Origin: Entamoeba histolytica HM-1:IMSS
Lineage: Eukaryota; Evosea; Mastigamoebida; Endamoebidae
Length of the DNA: 64,000 bases
Reading direction: 5' to 3'
NCBI RefSeq assembly: GCF_000208925.1
Contig: NW_001914872.1
Coordinates: 62,001 to 126,000, forward strand
Positions 29,597-43,200 of this stretch are shown here, piece after piece. Within the stretch, counting starts at the first letter, position 1. Each line of letters opens with the position of its first letter. A model generated the notes under the pieces. That model saw nothing but the letters and a program-made list of their open reading frames with translations. It made no database searches and was not told the DNA's origin. A program made the translations under genes and the position numbers.

Positions 29597-31245
29597 TTAA
29601 CAATGAACAAAAAATGGATGATTGAAATAACTATTCCAATCAATTCTTATAGATTCTTTTTGAATTAAACGTGAAATAAGATTCCTTAATAAACTTAAAT
29701 GAGTGTCGTTGTTAACTTTTTGAGGAAATACTACATGAGGGTTTTCATTTCTTAGAGTTTGTGAGGTATTAATTTCATTAGGAAAACACCCACAAACCAT
29801 TCTAAAAAGCATTACACCAACAGAATATAAATCACTCTTTAATGATGGACTAGAATTATTGTAAATCTCTGGACCTAAGTATAAAGGAGTTCCAACCTTA
29901 ACATGCTCTATCCCACTGTTAATAGCACGACAAAACCCATAATCAGCTAATTTAACTTGAAGATTAAATGGAAGTTCTGCCTTTGATCCAGGAATAGTTG
30001 TTAATAAAACGTTATCTAATTTAATGTCTCTATGAACCATCATCTTTTTATATAATAAATACTTTAACCCATCATTAATTTGAGAAATAAAATAAACAAT
30101 ATCTTCTTCTTTTAAATCATGGGTGTTTATATATTGAGCAAGGGTACCAAAGTTACAATATTCCATTACAAGATAATAATACATCTTACTTCTGTTAGCC
30201 TTAATTCCGAGTCTAGAGACAAAAGACTCAGAAGACTCAATATAATCTACTAATGACATCAAATTAGGATGACTTAATAATTTCATTGCTCGGGCTTCTC
30301 TTTGAAGAATATCAGCCCTAGATGATTGTTTCATAGCATATATAACTCCATCACGTTCAACTTTAACAACTAACCCAAAAGCCCCATTACCGATAAACTC
30401 AAGAGGGGTATAATTATCTAAAGACCCATGGGGTAATTGTTGAAACTCATAACACCGAAATAGAAATTCAGAGTTACTTAACTCTTCAAGAGAAACTAAC
30501 TCTTTATTTTGAATAAATTTCATAACTTGACCAATAAAATAAGTATCTGACTCATCTTGGGGAATCACTTTAGAAACAATGTCATTTATTAATGAAAGAA
30601 TAAAAGGAGTAGTTTTTGTAATATTCATATTTGGAAGAATAGTCATTGGTAAGACAAATGCCAATGGAGAAAGTAATAAATGAGGAATAGGAGATGATGG
30701 ACTATCACAACGAGACTTAAAACAGGTTGAAATAGAATCTTGCATGAAAACTAAAGATTGAGAAGATACATGTGCAGGAAGTATAGTAATGGCTTGAAGA
30801 ATATAACGAAAATCTGCTAAGAAATAACGTGCTTCATCTGAAGTAATCTTGTTATTCATTCTGTCTTCAAAAGAAAAAGAATCATTACAGAGAATAAAAA
30901 TTTGATGTTCTGTTTGATAAACAGTATCAATATGAAGGAGTGGAAGAGAACTAACATGTTTGATTGATTGAAGTCTTTTAATAACGTGGTTACATTTCTT
31001 TTCATTTTGAAATGAAGAGGCAAAAATGTCTATATTCAAATTAATATCTCATACTCTTTTTGAAAAGATAAATAAAATAAGTAAAACAAACTAAATAATG
31101 TAAATTGTTTAAAACTAGAGTCATTTCTAAAAACTAAGGAAACTTCACCATATTTTAATGATCCAACCAATAAGTCTTTAGTTTGAATGATTTCAAAATT
31201 AACTCCAACACTCATAGTGAGAAAGTGCTCAACTTGTACATCCAT
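29597..31245 (-). CDS. ULK/ATG1-like kinase with N-terminal pseudokinase-like half, two exons
   Basis: Spliced model complement(join(29597..31029, 31092..31245)), 528 residues, ATG at 31243-31245. The intron at 31030-31091 (62 nt; GTTTGTTT...AATATAG, phase 1) joins KQFTLF to NIFASSFQNE. The C-terminal half (~257-528) is a full kinase: IGNGAFGLVVKV, YAMKQSS, HRDIKLDNVLL (~382), ADYGFCR (DYG instead of DFG, ~412), GTPLYLGPEIY, KSDLYSVGVMLF and a final RIDWNSYFNHPFF that recalls Atg1/ULK kinases. The N-terminal half has the layout of a second N-lobe (VIKRLQSIKHVSSLPLLHID; FSFEDRMNNKITSDEARYFL) but no HRD or DFG, so it looks like a pseudokinase. The role in autophagy is only suggested. Confidence 0.78.
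31030..31091 (-). other. Intron of the pseudokinase-kinase gene
   Basis: Minus-strand donor GTTTGTTTTAC, acceptor AATATAG, 62 nt, phase 1. Confidence 0.8.
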
Positions 31246-31766
31246 TATTAATAAAATATGACAATTTTAAGATTAAATCATTTCCTTTTTGAAATCTTAT
31301 GAAAGGATAAAAATTAATGACTTAATGTTATTTCTGATTTTTCTTTTCGTTCCACAGTTTTCTTTTTTCATATTTTTTCATGTTTTTTTTTTTTGGATTT
31401 CCCGATAAAAACGTTTAAAAGGATTTTTTTCCATTATTCGATAAAACTTTATTAGTTAAATATAAGAAATAAATTAAAATGAAAAGGAAATTAAATTCAT
31501 AACAAAAATTATTTTTGACATGACTTTTCATGTCTTGTTTTTCGGGATTAATAAAAACAATAGCTAATTTTAGGTATGGCGTTTAACTTCTAAATAAAGG
31601 TCTTTATAAAAAAGAAAAGAAAAAAAAAACAAAAGAATCAGAGTTAAAATTTATTTTCATAAATTAAAATAAAAGATTATTTTGGGTAAATGTTTTTAGG
31701 GAGTTAATAAATAAACAAATTTTGAGAAGACTTCAATAAAATTAAAACAAATAAGAAACAAATAAG
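31246..31766. other. Intergenic region
   Basis: A-rich and T-rich runs. It holds the likely promoter of the kinase gene to its left and the 3' flank of the next gene. No element recognised. Confidence 0.4.
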
Positions 31767-32795
31767 TTATTGAATTAAATTCTTATCATTTCCAAGAAAA
31801 TATAAGGTTAATAAATAAGATGCAAATTTTGATATTTCTTTATCTTCAGAAGGAATATATTTTTCTAACACAGAAACAAATTGGTGATGATAGAAAATAG
31901 GAAGAAATGGATTTTTTTGTTGGTCAATTTCATCTCCAGCAATAAATATTTTTAATATTGTAGTTAAGTATAATTTAATCATTTCTGGATCATCTGCTTC
32001 AACTGTTGTTAGTGGTATACAATTTTCTTTTGGAGTATATAACTCAAGAATTAATTCATTAGGAAGAATAGAAGACAACGATATTAATTTCCAATAAATT
32101 TGTTTTTGAATTGTTTTATTACTAATTGAATCATAACACTGAATTACTTTTTGAATTATACCACATTTAATAAATCCTTCTGCAATATTTTGTATTGAAG
32201 TAAATACATCAATAACAAACCATGTCTTTTCTATTAATTTTTGTTTTAAATCATCTGATGATTCTGAAAGATAATAGTCTAATGTTTTCTTTAAAACATC
32301 TACTCCTCTATTATCTAATATTTCAACTAAATATATTTCTGTTTCTTTAGAACAATATAATTCTAAATATTCCATAACTTTATATAATAACTTCCCATTT
32401 TTATAATTACTAATTTGATATATATCTTTTAATATTTCATTTTCTTTATAATAAATTACTGTGTCTTCTAATTGTAATAATAAATACCCACAGTTTAATA
32501 TACTCATTATTATTTCTTCATTTTCTTCTTCTTTTAACCATTTAAATGGAATTATTCCTTTATATATTTCTAAATTTTGAATAATATTACACCCTTTACA
32601 TAACTCTTCTAACAATGAAATTATTTGAATTTTTTCAGTATTATTTATCTTTGTATCATTAGTTTTATTTCTTATCATTTCAAATCCTCCTTCTTTTTGA
32701 AATCCAATAATATCTGATTTAATATTTTGTTTGAGTAATTGATAATCTTCATCATTTCCCTTCCCTAATGTTATTCGTTCAATTATCTCTTTCAT
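31767..32795 (-). CDS. Unidentified helical-repeat (ARM-like) protein
   Basis: A 342-residue protein with the ATG at 32793-32795. It is almost wholly alpha-helical with a repeated pattern of two or three helices of 12-15 residues (MIRNKTNDTKINNTEKIQII; SLLEELCKGCNIIQNLEIYK; MEYLELYCSKETEIYLVEIL), as in armadillo/HEAT solenoids. The layout (early GKGNDEDYQLLKQNI, inner ISLLEELC) could fit an HSPBP1/FES1-like nucleotide-exchange factor, but I see no decisive motif. No signal or membrane segments. Confidence 0.65.
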   Translation of the reverse strand: MKEIIERITLGKGNDEDYQLLKQNIKSDIIGFQKEGGFEMIRNKTNDTKINNTEKIQIISLLEELCKGCNIIQNLEIYKGIIPFKWLKEEENEEIIMSILNCGYLLLQLEDTVIYYKENEILKDIYQISNYKNGKLLYKVMEYLELYCSKETEIYLVEILDNRGVDVLKKTLDYYLSESSDDLKQKLIEKTWFVIDVFTSIQNIAEGFIKCGIIQKVIQCYDSISNKTIQKQIYWKLISLSSILPNELILELYTPKENCIPLTTVEADDPEMIKLYLTTILKIFIAGDEIDQQKNPFLPIFYHHQFVSVLEKYIPSEDKEISKFASYLLTLYFLGNDKNLIQ

Positions 32796-33527
32796 TTTTG
32801 TTTTCAGTTCAAATATTCTAAAACCCTAATTATTTTTAATTTTTTTTTTGTTATTGTTATAAATCCATTAAAAACAAAAATTGTTTTAAAAAGTATGTTA
32901 AGAACAAACCAAAACCATATTTGATTTAGGTGATTGACGTTTTGGAAATATTCTCTGTCTGTAACTTACTACATAGGAAATTTTCTGACGGAACTAAAAA
33001 TAACTTCCAAAAAAATAACATTTTTATTTGAAATATTGAGTCTCTTTAAGTTGGTTTAAATGTTCAGTATAGTTATTTAATTAAACAATAATTATATTAT
33101 ATTATACAATGTGCTTTTGTAAATATAGAATGTTTGTCATTTGTTGTCTCAAATTACGAACCACCTTGTTAGTGAAATAATTACAGAATGAGTGGTATTA
33201 TTTCAACTCAAACTAAGAGAGAATATAAATGATGTTAAGTCAAGAATATGTTAAAAATAACAGTACTTAATTCAAAGCAAGATATATAGCATTATACTCT
33301 CATTCTTTGTTAATAATCTTCATTAATAAGAAAAAGCATAAATTAAAAAAGTAAATTAAAAAAAATGTTTCTCATTGGGATTAGATTGTAATATAATTTT
33401 TCCCAACAAAAATTCTAATGAAACATTATATTAAAATCAAAGTTAATTTAGAAAAAAGAAGTCTATAAAAAAAATTATAATAAATTTAAGTGAGGTTTAG
33501 AGTAAAAAGAATTAAAAGAACAAAGAA
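32796..33527. other. AT-rich intergenic region
   Basis: A slightly GC-richer stretch (about 32925-33000) and then A/T runs. No gene or element found. Confidence 0.45.
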
Positions 33528-36500
33528 TTAATTTAATGCAGAGTAAGAAGAGTCAACGGTTTGATAATTTTGTTGAAGAGTAATATATGGGTTTGGATTT
33601 AAAGTGAAACTAACGTTTGATTTTCGTTCCAATTTAGCAATTTTTGGAGGACAAAGAAGATTAAAGAAATAAGAAATAAATCTTGGAGCTAGAGGTGCTA
33701 ATAAGCAAATAAAGACATGAAGATAGAATTTAGCTGATCTAATATAACTAAGATTTTGAACATCATCAGGAAGAATATAAAAGACTGAAAAAATGAGGAT
33801 AAATGATAAAACATAACTAAATAATAAATACCAATTCCAAGTTTTAACTTGACTTGCACAATCTAAAAGATAAATAATATTTAAAACCAAAAATGAAAGA
33901 TTTGCAAGTTCTTTTTGTTCATGAGTTAATAATAAAGATATAATTAAGATCATTGTACCTTCATATATTGATGTAGTTAACCATTGATAAAATACTTTAA
34001 TACTTAAATCACTTTTTTCTCTTAATTGTTTATAAATTTCAGGGAATTTACGAGTAGAATATCTATACAAATCAAAATCTGTGATAAACATAATAATAGG
34101 TAATTGATTAAACATAGTAGTAAAGAAAATCATATACCAACCAATATATAATGGTAATGGTGCAAAATTAAATATAGAACAATATAATAATTGCATTGTT
34201 GTCATAATAATTCCTCTATGAATAATAATATGAGATAATAAAGAAGTTCGTTTATATGCATTTCTACCATGCCATAAAAATAACTCTGGAATATATCCAA
34301 ATTGTTGTGTTGAAAAGTCAGCTGCTAATGCTGCTTGTTTTCCTTCTTTTCCTTCAACTCCAATACCAACATCAGCTTCTCTAATCATACCAACATCATT
34401 ACCACCATCACCAACAGCACAAGTGTTTCTGCCTAATTTTTTTGCTGCAAGAACAACTTCAGCTTTTTGTTGAGGTGAACAACGAGCACAAATAACAGCT
34501 TTTGAAACATCACAAAATAGAAAGAATGAACGTGGGAAACAATCAAGACAATGTTGTAATGCCTCTCCATCAATCACAATTGCTTTTTCAATAGAGTTTG
34601 TTGTTTTAATAATAGTAGCAACTTCTTCAATAGAACCAGTAATAGTAATAATTTCAGTGTCTCGTGGAATAATTGTTGAAGTTTGTCCTATTCCAATGGC
34701 TGTTTCAATTTTATCACCAGTTAACATCCATATTTTAATATCAGCTCTTCTTAAGGTTTCAATAGTTTGTGGAACATTATCTTGTAATCTATCTTCAACT
34801 CCAGTAACACCAATGAGATTTAAATTTTTCTCAAGAAGATTAAAAGCATTATTTACTTTTTCATCACGATAAGTTAATGACATTTTAGCTTCATTCATTT
34901 CATGTTCAAATTGAGAATATTCATTATCATTAATAATTTTCATTGCAAAAACTAATGTTCTCATATCTTCACGAGCAAGTTCAGTAGATTTTTCAACACA
35001 CCATTCATTTGGTAACATTCTTTTTAATACACTTTCAGCACCTTTCATAAGTAATACTTTTTTATTATTTTCTTCTATTATAATACCCATTCTTTTTCTT
35101 TCACTTGAAAATGGAATAAGACTTAAAATTTTTATTTTTCTTTCACCTTTAGAAGTATTTAATATCATTTCTTCAGTATCTCTTTCAGTTAAAATTATTC
35201 CAATTTTCTCAACAAATTGAACCATTGCAATTTCATCAGGAGATGATGCTTGATAATATAAATTACCATCACCACTTTTTGTTGGAGTAACATTATGACA
35301 AATAGCCATAGCAAATAAAGCCTTAAGAATAAGACGATTTTCATTTGATTCTTCATTAGTAAAAATAAGTTCATTAGAATTTAATTCATCTTCAACAAGA
35401 ATTTTTGTAGTTTCAATATCTTCACAATTAATTTCTCTTTTATTTTCCATTGTAAATTTCTTAAAAATCATTTCGTTCACAGTTAATGTTCCTGTTTTAT
35501 CTGTAAATAATTGATCAACTCTTCCAAGTGCTTCAGGAAGATTAGTGTTTCTTACAGAACATCCAGGAATATTAGGATCATAATTAATTAATAATGAATA
35601 AAATACTTTTGATATTTCTAAATTAATTCTTAATGAAATAGGAATCATTGGAGCAGCAAGAATAACATATCTCATAAATGTAACAAATGTAAATTTTCCA
35701 TAAATTGTTGTACATATTGTCATAACTAAAACTACAATAAATAATAATAATATACAAATTCCTGTTACTCTATTTAATTCTCTTTCAGTTACTCCCATTT
35801 TATGAACTGGTTCTTCTTTAGACATTTCTATTTTTGTTTCTTTTCCAGTATAAACAACTACTCCAATAGTTTCTTCTCCTGCAACAGTTAATCCACTCCA
35901 CATTACATTCTCAATATCAAGAGTTAATGGAATATTTGTTTCTCTTATTCTTCCTGCAAATTTTTTAATATCAGTATTTGGTGCTTCAACATCAATAATC
36001 ATTGGTTTTAATGGAATATCTTGTTTATCAATATTTTGTGTAAATGGAACTGTTTTTCTAATTTTCCAATCAGTTTCTCCATCTAATTGTGTTGTTTTAA
36101 CAAAACATAATCCATTCTTTCCTGTTGTATGAAGAGCAATCATATCTGCTGGTACTCTTTCATTTTTATGCATTAAAATAATATCACCAACTTGAATATC
36201 TTTAGACTTTACTTTTATTTCTCCTTTATCTGTAAGTTTTGTATAAATTTGATTATTAATTTTACCATCTTGAATTCTTGTATGAATTTCATCAAATAAT
36301 TCTTTTAATACTGCAACTGTTAAAACAAAGACTAATGGAACTACATGTTGAAAAAGATATCCAACTTTACATGCTGGAATAAATTGTGTGATAATAGTTA
36401 CTAAAAAGAAAATATTATATGTATATTTGAATTGTCTAAGATATGCTAATGGAATAAAATTCCACCATTGATATTTATTATTTTCAACTTTATTTGATTG

Positions 36501-36719
36501 ATATCGTTTTTGTTCTTCTTTAATACTTGGAAGGTGAATAGTACGAGGCTCATAAAATGGTTTGTATGTCCATAATATAGGTATCTTTTGATGCCATCTT
36601 CTAAAATCTCTATGTGTTGTAAATAATTTCCCTGGATCTGAAATAACTTTATATTGAAACTCAAATGGTTTCCTCATCTTTTGAACAAAGTCATTGTATT
36701 TATCATCAACTTCTTCCAT
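33528..36719 (-). CDS. P4-ATPase phospholipid flippase, ATP9/Neo1 type
   Basis: A 1063-residue protein with the ATG at 36717-36719. Order: N-terminal cytosolic part; two early spans (YNIFFLVTIITQFIPACKVG); actuator motif QLDGETDWKIR (the P4 form of TGES; DGETDWK is typical of ATP9/Neo1); PMIPISLRINLEISKVFYSL in span 4; phosphorylation site DKTGTLT near residue 403; nucleotide site KGAESVLKRML; hinge GDGGNDVGMIREADVGIGVEG near 770; then six C-terminal spans. The PISLRIN span with no Cdc50-dependent features supports the Neo1/ATP9 group, which acts without a CDC50 partner at Golgi and endosome membranes. All catalytic residues are present. The gene lies 543 bp from the end of the ATR-like gene on the same strand. 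Confidence 0.92.
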   Translation of the reverse strand: MEEVDDKYNDFVQKMRKPFEFQYKVISDPGKLFTTHRDFRRWHQKIPILWTYKPFYEPRTIHLPSIKEEQKRYQSNKVENNKYQWWNFIPLAYLRQFKYTYNIFFLVTIITQFIPACKVGYLFQHVVPLVFVLTVAVLKELFDEIHTRIQDGKINNQIYTKLTDKGEIKVKSKDIQVGDIILMHKNERVPADMIALHTTGKNGLCFVKTTQLDGETDWKIRKTVPFTQNIDKQDIPLKPMIIDVEAPNTDIKKFAGRIRETNIPLTLDIENVMWSGLTVAGEETIGVVVYTGKETKIEMSKEEPVHKMGVTERELNRVTGICILLLFIVVLVMTICTTIYGKFTFVTFMRYVILAAPMIPISLRINLEISKVFYSLLINYDPNIPGCSVRNTNLPEALGRVDQLFTDKTGTLTVNEMIFKKFTMENKREINCEDIETTKILVEDELNSNELIFTNEESNENRLILKALFAMAICHNVTPTKSGDGNLYYQASSPDEIAMVQFVEKIGIILTERDTEEMILNTSKGERKIKILSLIPFSSERKRMGIIIEENNKKVLLMKGAESVLKRMLPNEWCVEKSTELAREDMRTLVFAMKIINDNEYSQFEHEMNEAKMSLTYRDEKVNNAFNLLEKNLNLIGVTGVEDRLQDNVPQTIETLRRADIKIWMLTGDKIETAIGIGQTSTIIPRDTEIITITGSIEEVATIIKTTNSIEKAIVIDGEALQHCLDCFPRSFFLFCDVSKAVICARCSPQQKAEVVLAAKKLGRNTCAVGDGGNDVGMIREADVGIGVEGKEGKQAALAADFSTQQFGYIPELFLWHGRNAYKRTSLLSHIIIHRGIIMTTMQLLYCSIFNFAPLPLYIGWYMIFFTTMFNQLPIIMFITDFDLYRYSTRKFPEIYKQLREKSDLSIKVFYQWLTTSIYEGTMILIISLLLTHEQKELANLSFLVLNIIYLLDCASQVKTWNWYLLFSYVLSFILIFSVFYILPDDVQNLSYIRSAKFYLHVFICLLAPLAPRFISYFFNLLCPPKIAKLERKSNVSFTLNPNPYITLQQNYQTVDSSYSALN

Positions 36720-37261
36720 AATGTTTTATCTCAATGACTCTCTTTTTTAGTTCTTTTGAGTTTATTTATTGTTTTATATAACGAATATTTATTTCTTGTA
36801 TTTTTTTTGTTCATGTTAATTGAGTATTTAAATGAACAACAAGACTATGAAATTTTAGATATACTAATTCAATTCTTATTATTGATAGTATAGTTCATTT
36901 CTCTTTAATTATTGAAATAGAATGATTCATTATTTTAAAGTATTTTCATGTTATTTTAGATAAGCAAATTAATATAACTAGAAAGACAGAGAATGAATAT
37001 GTATTATTAGAAATAAAACAAAGTTATATTCTATTACTTAAACCATTAACAAGTATTTCAATCAACATAATAAAATAATACAATTAAGAATAAGTTGACT
37101 ATACTATAATAGATTAAATTTATTAAAGAATTCAATTCTATTACAGTAGATAATAGTGATAATAAGTATGATAGGAATATTAAAATGATAAGAGTGATAA
37201 GAGTCTCTAAATTTATTTCAAATCTATCAGATTAAATAATAGATAAAATTAAATTATTCAA
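36720..37261. other. Intergenic region
   Basis: Upstream flank of the flippase gene and 3' flank of the ATR-like gene; AT-rich, with no recognised element. A tatttaaat string at 36824-36832 points the wrong way and is too distant for a clear promoter call. Confidence 0.4.
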
Positions 37262-40200
37262 TTAGATATATGGAAGCCAACCTTGAAACATTGAACCTAA
37301 ATTATCAACAGACTTTGCATCATTAATAAGTTGTTCAGCTTGAGAACGTTCAGAAACAACCCTTCCTAATTTGTCAATGCCAGACAAAATACGTTTAAAA
37401 CGAGGAATTGGTTTTTCAGGGATTTGGGAAGCACTTGATTCATTATTAGCCCAATCAATAAAAGGATTTTGTAACATACTATCAGTTAAAGAGATAATAA
37501 CAGATTGATTATGACGTAAAGTTTTTAGGACAACAGTACACATATCAAGAAAAAGACCATTTTCAGCTTGAGGACCAAAACAATCAATCATATTAGTAGT
37601 CAATCTAAAAGGAACCGTTTCAGGAACAGGAAGGATTTCACCTTTCCAAAATAACATATCAAAATCAATATGAACAATATTTCCATCTTTTGTATTTAAT
37701 AAAATATTTTCCAAGTGACGATCACCAAGACCAATAATTGAACCAACCATTGACATTACAGCCATACTTTTACTATAATTTTCTCTTGCTTTAATTTGAT
37801 GATGAGGAATAGGAAAAGAATGATTAAAATTTGAATAAAATTGAGGAGGAAGAGTATAGGAAGAATTTAAAATATATTTTTTATATAAATCCACTCTTTT
37901 TCGTTGATTTCCTTCTTTTGCAACTAATTTATGATAAGTGATAATATCCTTAGTACGAGATTCAACAATTAAAGATTTCATAGGAATAGTATTAGAAGCC
38001 CATTCAATTAAACCAGTTTCTTCACTCATAGGTAAAGCAGTATAAGTTTGAATTTTTAAATTATATTGTTGGCTATAATGAGAAGTTTCAAAAAGATGAT
38101 TAAGTGCACCAAATAATTCTTGAACAAAATTGTCTTTTCTAATATCATCTTTTCCTTTACATAAAAAGTAATAAGGTTCAGATTTATCTTTAGATAAAAT
38201 AGTAATTTTTTTTGGTTTTTGTAAAGAATTTAAAATTCTAAAAGAATTTTCAATACATTTAATTTTAGGTAAAGATATTTCAAAAGGAGAATAATTATTT
38301 TGTAAATGAGATTCAGGAATATTAATTGTTAATGCTTTTTGAGTTGGAATAATTAAATGACTCCAATTTTCATTAAGAAGGATAGAATATTTTTGTTGTC
38401 TTTTTGAAGTAAATTTATGAATACCAGGTTCTAAATCATTATCTTTTGCCAATAAATTAAAGGCATCACCAAATTGAATTAATTCATTAAAAATAATTTG
38501 AACAGTATTATTAAGAGTATTTGCTTTTTCAATAATTTTTTTAATAATAGTAACTCTTTTTTCATTACGACTAAAGATAGAAGAAGCTAAACGCCAAGAA
38601 ACTTGTTCAGGATATTTTACAAGAACTTTAGTTAGAATAAGAGATAAAAAAGTTTTAGAAAAGTTTGGTTCTTCTAATTTAGAAATAATTAAAGTAAGAA
38701 AAGGATACCAAAGATATTCAGGATAATAACGAACAAAATCTTTCATAATTTTTTTTCCATTTGTATCAATAGAATTACTTAATGAGATTATTTTTGGAAT
38801 GATATAATATAAATATTTAAAACCATATTTTAAAGAGAACATATATTTCATTAATATTTCAAGAATAAGATTTGAATCATTTATATCAATTTGATTTACA
38901 GTTTCAAGAAAATGAGCATAAAAATAATATACTTTCATTTTTAATTTATTTTGTTGAAACATTTTATTTTTCATTTCATCTTCATCTTTTTCAGAAAGTG
39001 CTTTTTTATACCATCCAAGAATTTCTTCATAATTTCCATTATTTTCTTCACTCATAATAGCTATTTTTAATGCTAATTTTTTAATAACACAATCATATCC
39101 AATCATTTTATTTATTTTACTTTTTTTATTCATTTCATCATATAATACTTTTAAATCACTTAATACTTCAATACAATGACTTTGTTGATATTCACTCATA
39201 CATTTTTCTATTCCAATTTGATAAATAATAGTAGATGTTATTATTTCTTTATTTTCTCTTTGATTAATTTTGATAGCAATATTACAATAATCTTTTGATT
39301 TATTAAACATTCTTGCATGTCTACATAAATGACTTAAAATAATAAGAGATTGACAAATATTCTCATTAATTTCATTTGCTAATTTTTGAATTATATTAAT
39401 AGTTACTTGTGTAGTCATTTCATTTTGAATAGGTTTAATTGCATTTAAAATTCCAATTTGAATAAGAGTTAATGTTTCTGTATCTTCAATATTTTTATTA
39501 AGATATTTCATTCTTTGAATAATGTCTTTATATTTTTTTGTTATATTATTTGTTTCATTTCTTCTTTTTGTTAAATATTTAATATCATAAAATATATGAA
39601 GTAATTTAATTGTTTCATATGCTCTCATATATGATATTTTAATTTCTTTTCCTAATCGTTTACTAAGAATTTCAATTCCTTCTTTAACATTATTTTTAAT
39701 TGTATCTTTATTATATTCAAATATACAATTCCAAATAATTTCCCAAATTTTGTCTTTGATATATACTTTTACATTATCTATTTCTTCTCCTTTAATGAAT
39801 TTTCTTATCATTTTTCTAATAATAAATTCATCTTTAGTAGAAGTATTGATTGTATTAATATTATTTTCTTCTAATCGTTCTTCTTCATTTATTTCTTCAT
39901 CATTGATTATTCCTGAACTTTTTCTTTTCCAAAATGCCATTTCATGTTGTTTACCAAGTTCTTTTGATAAACTAATCATATCTTTAATAAGTGTTTTTCT
40001 TTGATTTTCATTTATTCCATTATTATCATGAAGATAATTTTCTATTAATACATATGCTCGTTCTGGTGAATTAACTGCTTGTGCAGTTGATGCAATAAGC
40101 ATTTGATCAATCCCACTAAGAAATTGAACAATGTTTTCATTGTCTTTAAATCCTGTTAAATAATCTATTGTTTCAAATAATAATTGTGATGCATAAATTG

Positions 40201-43200
40201 CATTAGAATTTTCATTATTTCTTTTAATTTTTTCAAGAACATCAATAACTTCTTCTGTTATATCTTGAATTGATTTAGGACTACTTTGAATTAAAGAATA
40301 TTTCAATGCAATAGGAAATAATAAATGAATTACAGGAATTTGACAATCAAATGTAGTATTAATCATAATATTAATCATTAAATTAAATATTTGATATTCA
40401 GGTGATACATTATTAATATTAGATATAATAAATGAATAAAATGAAACAACCCAATTAGTGAAAATAGAATATCCTTTTTCTAAAAACATTTTTTTCTCAA
40501 ATTTAATATTTGGTTCATTAATCATTGTAATAGAATTATATGAATTGATAATATTATTGATAATTGTTTGTTGTTCAATTGGTAAATTATTCATAATTCC
40601 ATTAATAATTTTACTTCTTGTTTGTTGTAATACTTTTTTTTGTTTTGTAAATCCATTTGTTAATAAATTCATAATTACAAATAAGAGTGATTCATCTCCT
40701 CCTCGTTCAATAAGTTCTGGAACAAGATGATTTTTAAGTAATGTAATAATTAATGTATTCATATTTGTTGAATCTTCTTTATCAATTGAAAATGGAACAT
40801 CTTGATGAATTCTAGATGGTGAAATAGCACCTATTACTCCAATAATTTTCCCAATTTCATATTCAATATCTTTATTTCCTTTCATTTCTTTAATTAATGT
40901 AGTAAGTGTATTATTAAGTTGTTCATCATTTAATTTACTTAATGAACTAATTCCTCCTTCACTTAATATTTTATTAATCTTTTTTAGAATATAATATTTT
41001 ACTTTTTTACTTTTACTTCCTGTTAATAATTTTTTTGCAATGGCAAGTTCTGCTTGTTCTTCATGTTTTGTTTCAATACATCCTAAATTAAATTCTGGAT
41101 AAAATACTTTAATACTTTCTTTTCCTTTTTTAAGTTCTTCAATGATATTATTTCCAATTCTTCTTATTTCTTCATTATCATTTCCTTTATTAATAAGTTC
41201 TTTTGTTGTTAATGCAATTTCAAGTATAATATCATCATTATCTTTACATTCACACATTTTTCTCCACATTCTCATTGTATCAATTGTTTGTGAATTAACT
41301 TCCTTTCGACTTATTACTTTTTTTGTAATTTTTCTGATAATTTTCAATAAAATATATTTAATATCTTTAATTTCACTTTTTAGACTGAGAAACTTTGTAA
41401 TTCCATTAAATCCATCATTCCATCCAAACACATTTTCTTTTGTATTACTAAGTCCAAGTACTCTTCTAATACGATTCATAAAAATTAATCCATATTTTTT
41501 TCCTATTTCTTGTATTGTATCATCTTTATTATCTCCAACTTTCATTTGTTCTAAACATATTATAACTTTATTTAATATGATTATTGTATTTTTCATTTCT
41601 TTTTCTTTACTACGTAATAAAAAATGTTCAAAAATACTTGAATGATCTTTTTTTAATAATTCCATAATAATGTTTTGTTGTTCTGAATTGAGTTTATTAA
41701 ATACTTTTTTAATTTCAATAGTTACTTTACTCAATAAATTTTCATTTCCTTCTTTAATCCATTCATGAAATATATGATAATAAATTTCAAGTCTAATATT
41801 AATGTTTTTACTATAATTTTCAAATCCTTGATTTTCATCAATATTAAATTGATTTTCATTCTTCTTTTTGGTTAAAATATCATAAATAATTTCAGGAAGA
41901 ATATTTTCTTTTCTAATTTCAATAAATTTATTAAATCCATTTTCATTCTTTTCATCTAAAAAATGATTGATAAATGAATTTTGATAAGGTTGTCTTGTTA
42001 AATAAAAAATGTCTTTATCTAATTCTCTATGTTCATTAAACATTCTTTCTATTGTTGGATATTCTAAATATTTCCCACATTTTTTCATTGTTTCAATAAT
42101 TCTTATTCTCATCATTTGATTCTCATAAAATTTAGGTTCATAAATCATTCGTTTTATAATTATATTGATTTTTGTTATATCTATTTCATTAATAACTTCT
42201 CCAATTATATCATATATTTCAATTCTATCTTCAACTTCTTTATTTACCATTTCTTCAATAATTCCTTCAAAATATTTTTTATTTTCTTCATTATCTTCAT
42301 CTATTCTTTCTGTAATTACTTTTGATATAAATCTAAAAATGATTCTAAAGATTTTACAATATTCTTTATTCTTTTTTATCCCTTTCATTCTTTTAATCAT
42401 TTCTTTAATTTTTTCCATTTTTTCTTTATTACTTATTGGTAAATGAATAATCATTCTAATATATGTTTCTCCAACAATACCTCTTTCTTCTTTATTATCT
42501 TCTTCTTCATTTAATTTATTATATTTATTTTTAACTGACTCAGTAATCCCTTCAAATGTTAATGTTGTTTTTATTTGATACATTTCTTTTGTATTTTCTT
42601 CTTTTCCATCACAAAATGGACATTCAACGTTATATTCTTCTCCTTTTCTATTTCTTTTCATATGTATTTTATTTGTACTTAATGCATAATAACAACATAA
42701 CTTTCCAATAACTTTTTCACTTTCTTTATTAATACCTTTTCCAAGTGTTTTTATCATTAATTTTTGATTAATATTTTTTGCTCTTTTTGGATATAAAGGT
42801 AAATATGTTAAAATATGTTTCATATACTTCTTCATGACAACTTCATTTTCACTCATCATTTCTATAAATTCTTCTTTTTTACTATCATTTTCTGGATATC
42901 CAATAATTAAACATTTGATTATAGACTCTAATCCTTTTTCATTTCTTCCTATTTCTTTAATACATTGTTGATATAATATATTTAAATGTGTAGTAAGTGT
43001 TGAATAAAATTGTTCTTCACTTATTCCCATCCAATACTTCTTTTCTGTAATTTCTATACTAATAAATGTAATAACATTAAGTATATCTTCTTTAACTTCT
43101 TTTTTAATCATGTTAACAACTTCATTAGTAATTTCATTTCTGATTCTTTTCATAATTTCTTCATATTCATCTTCATTTTTAACACATCGTGTACAATATA

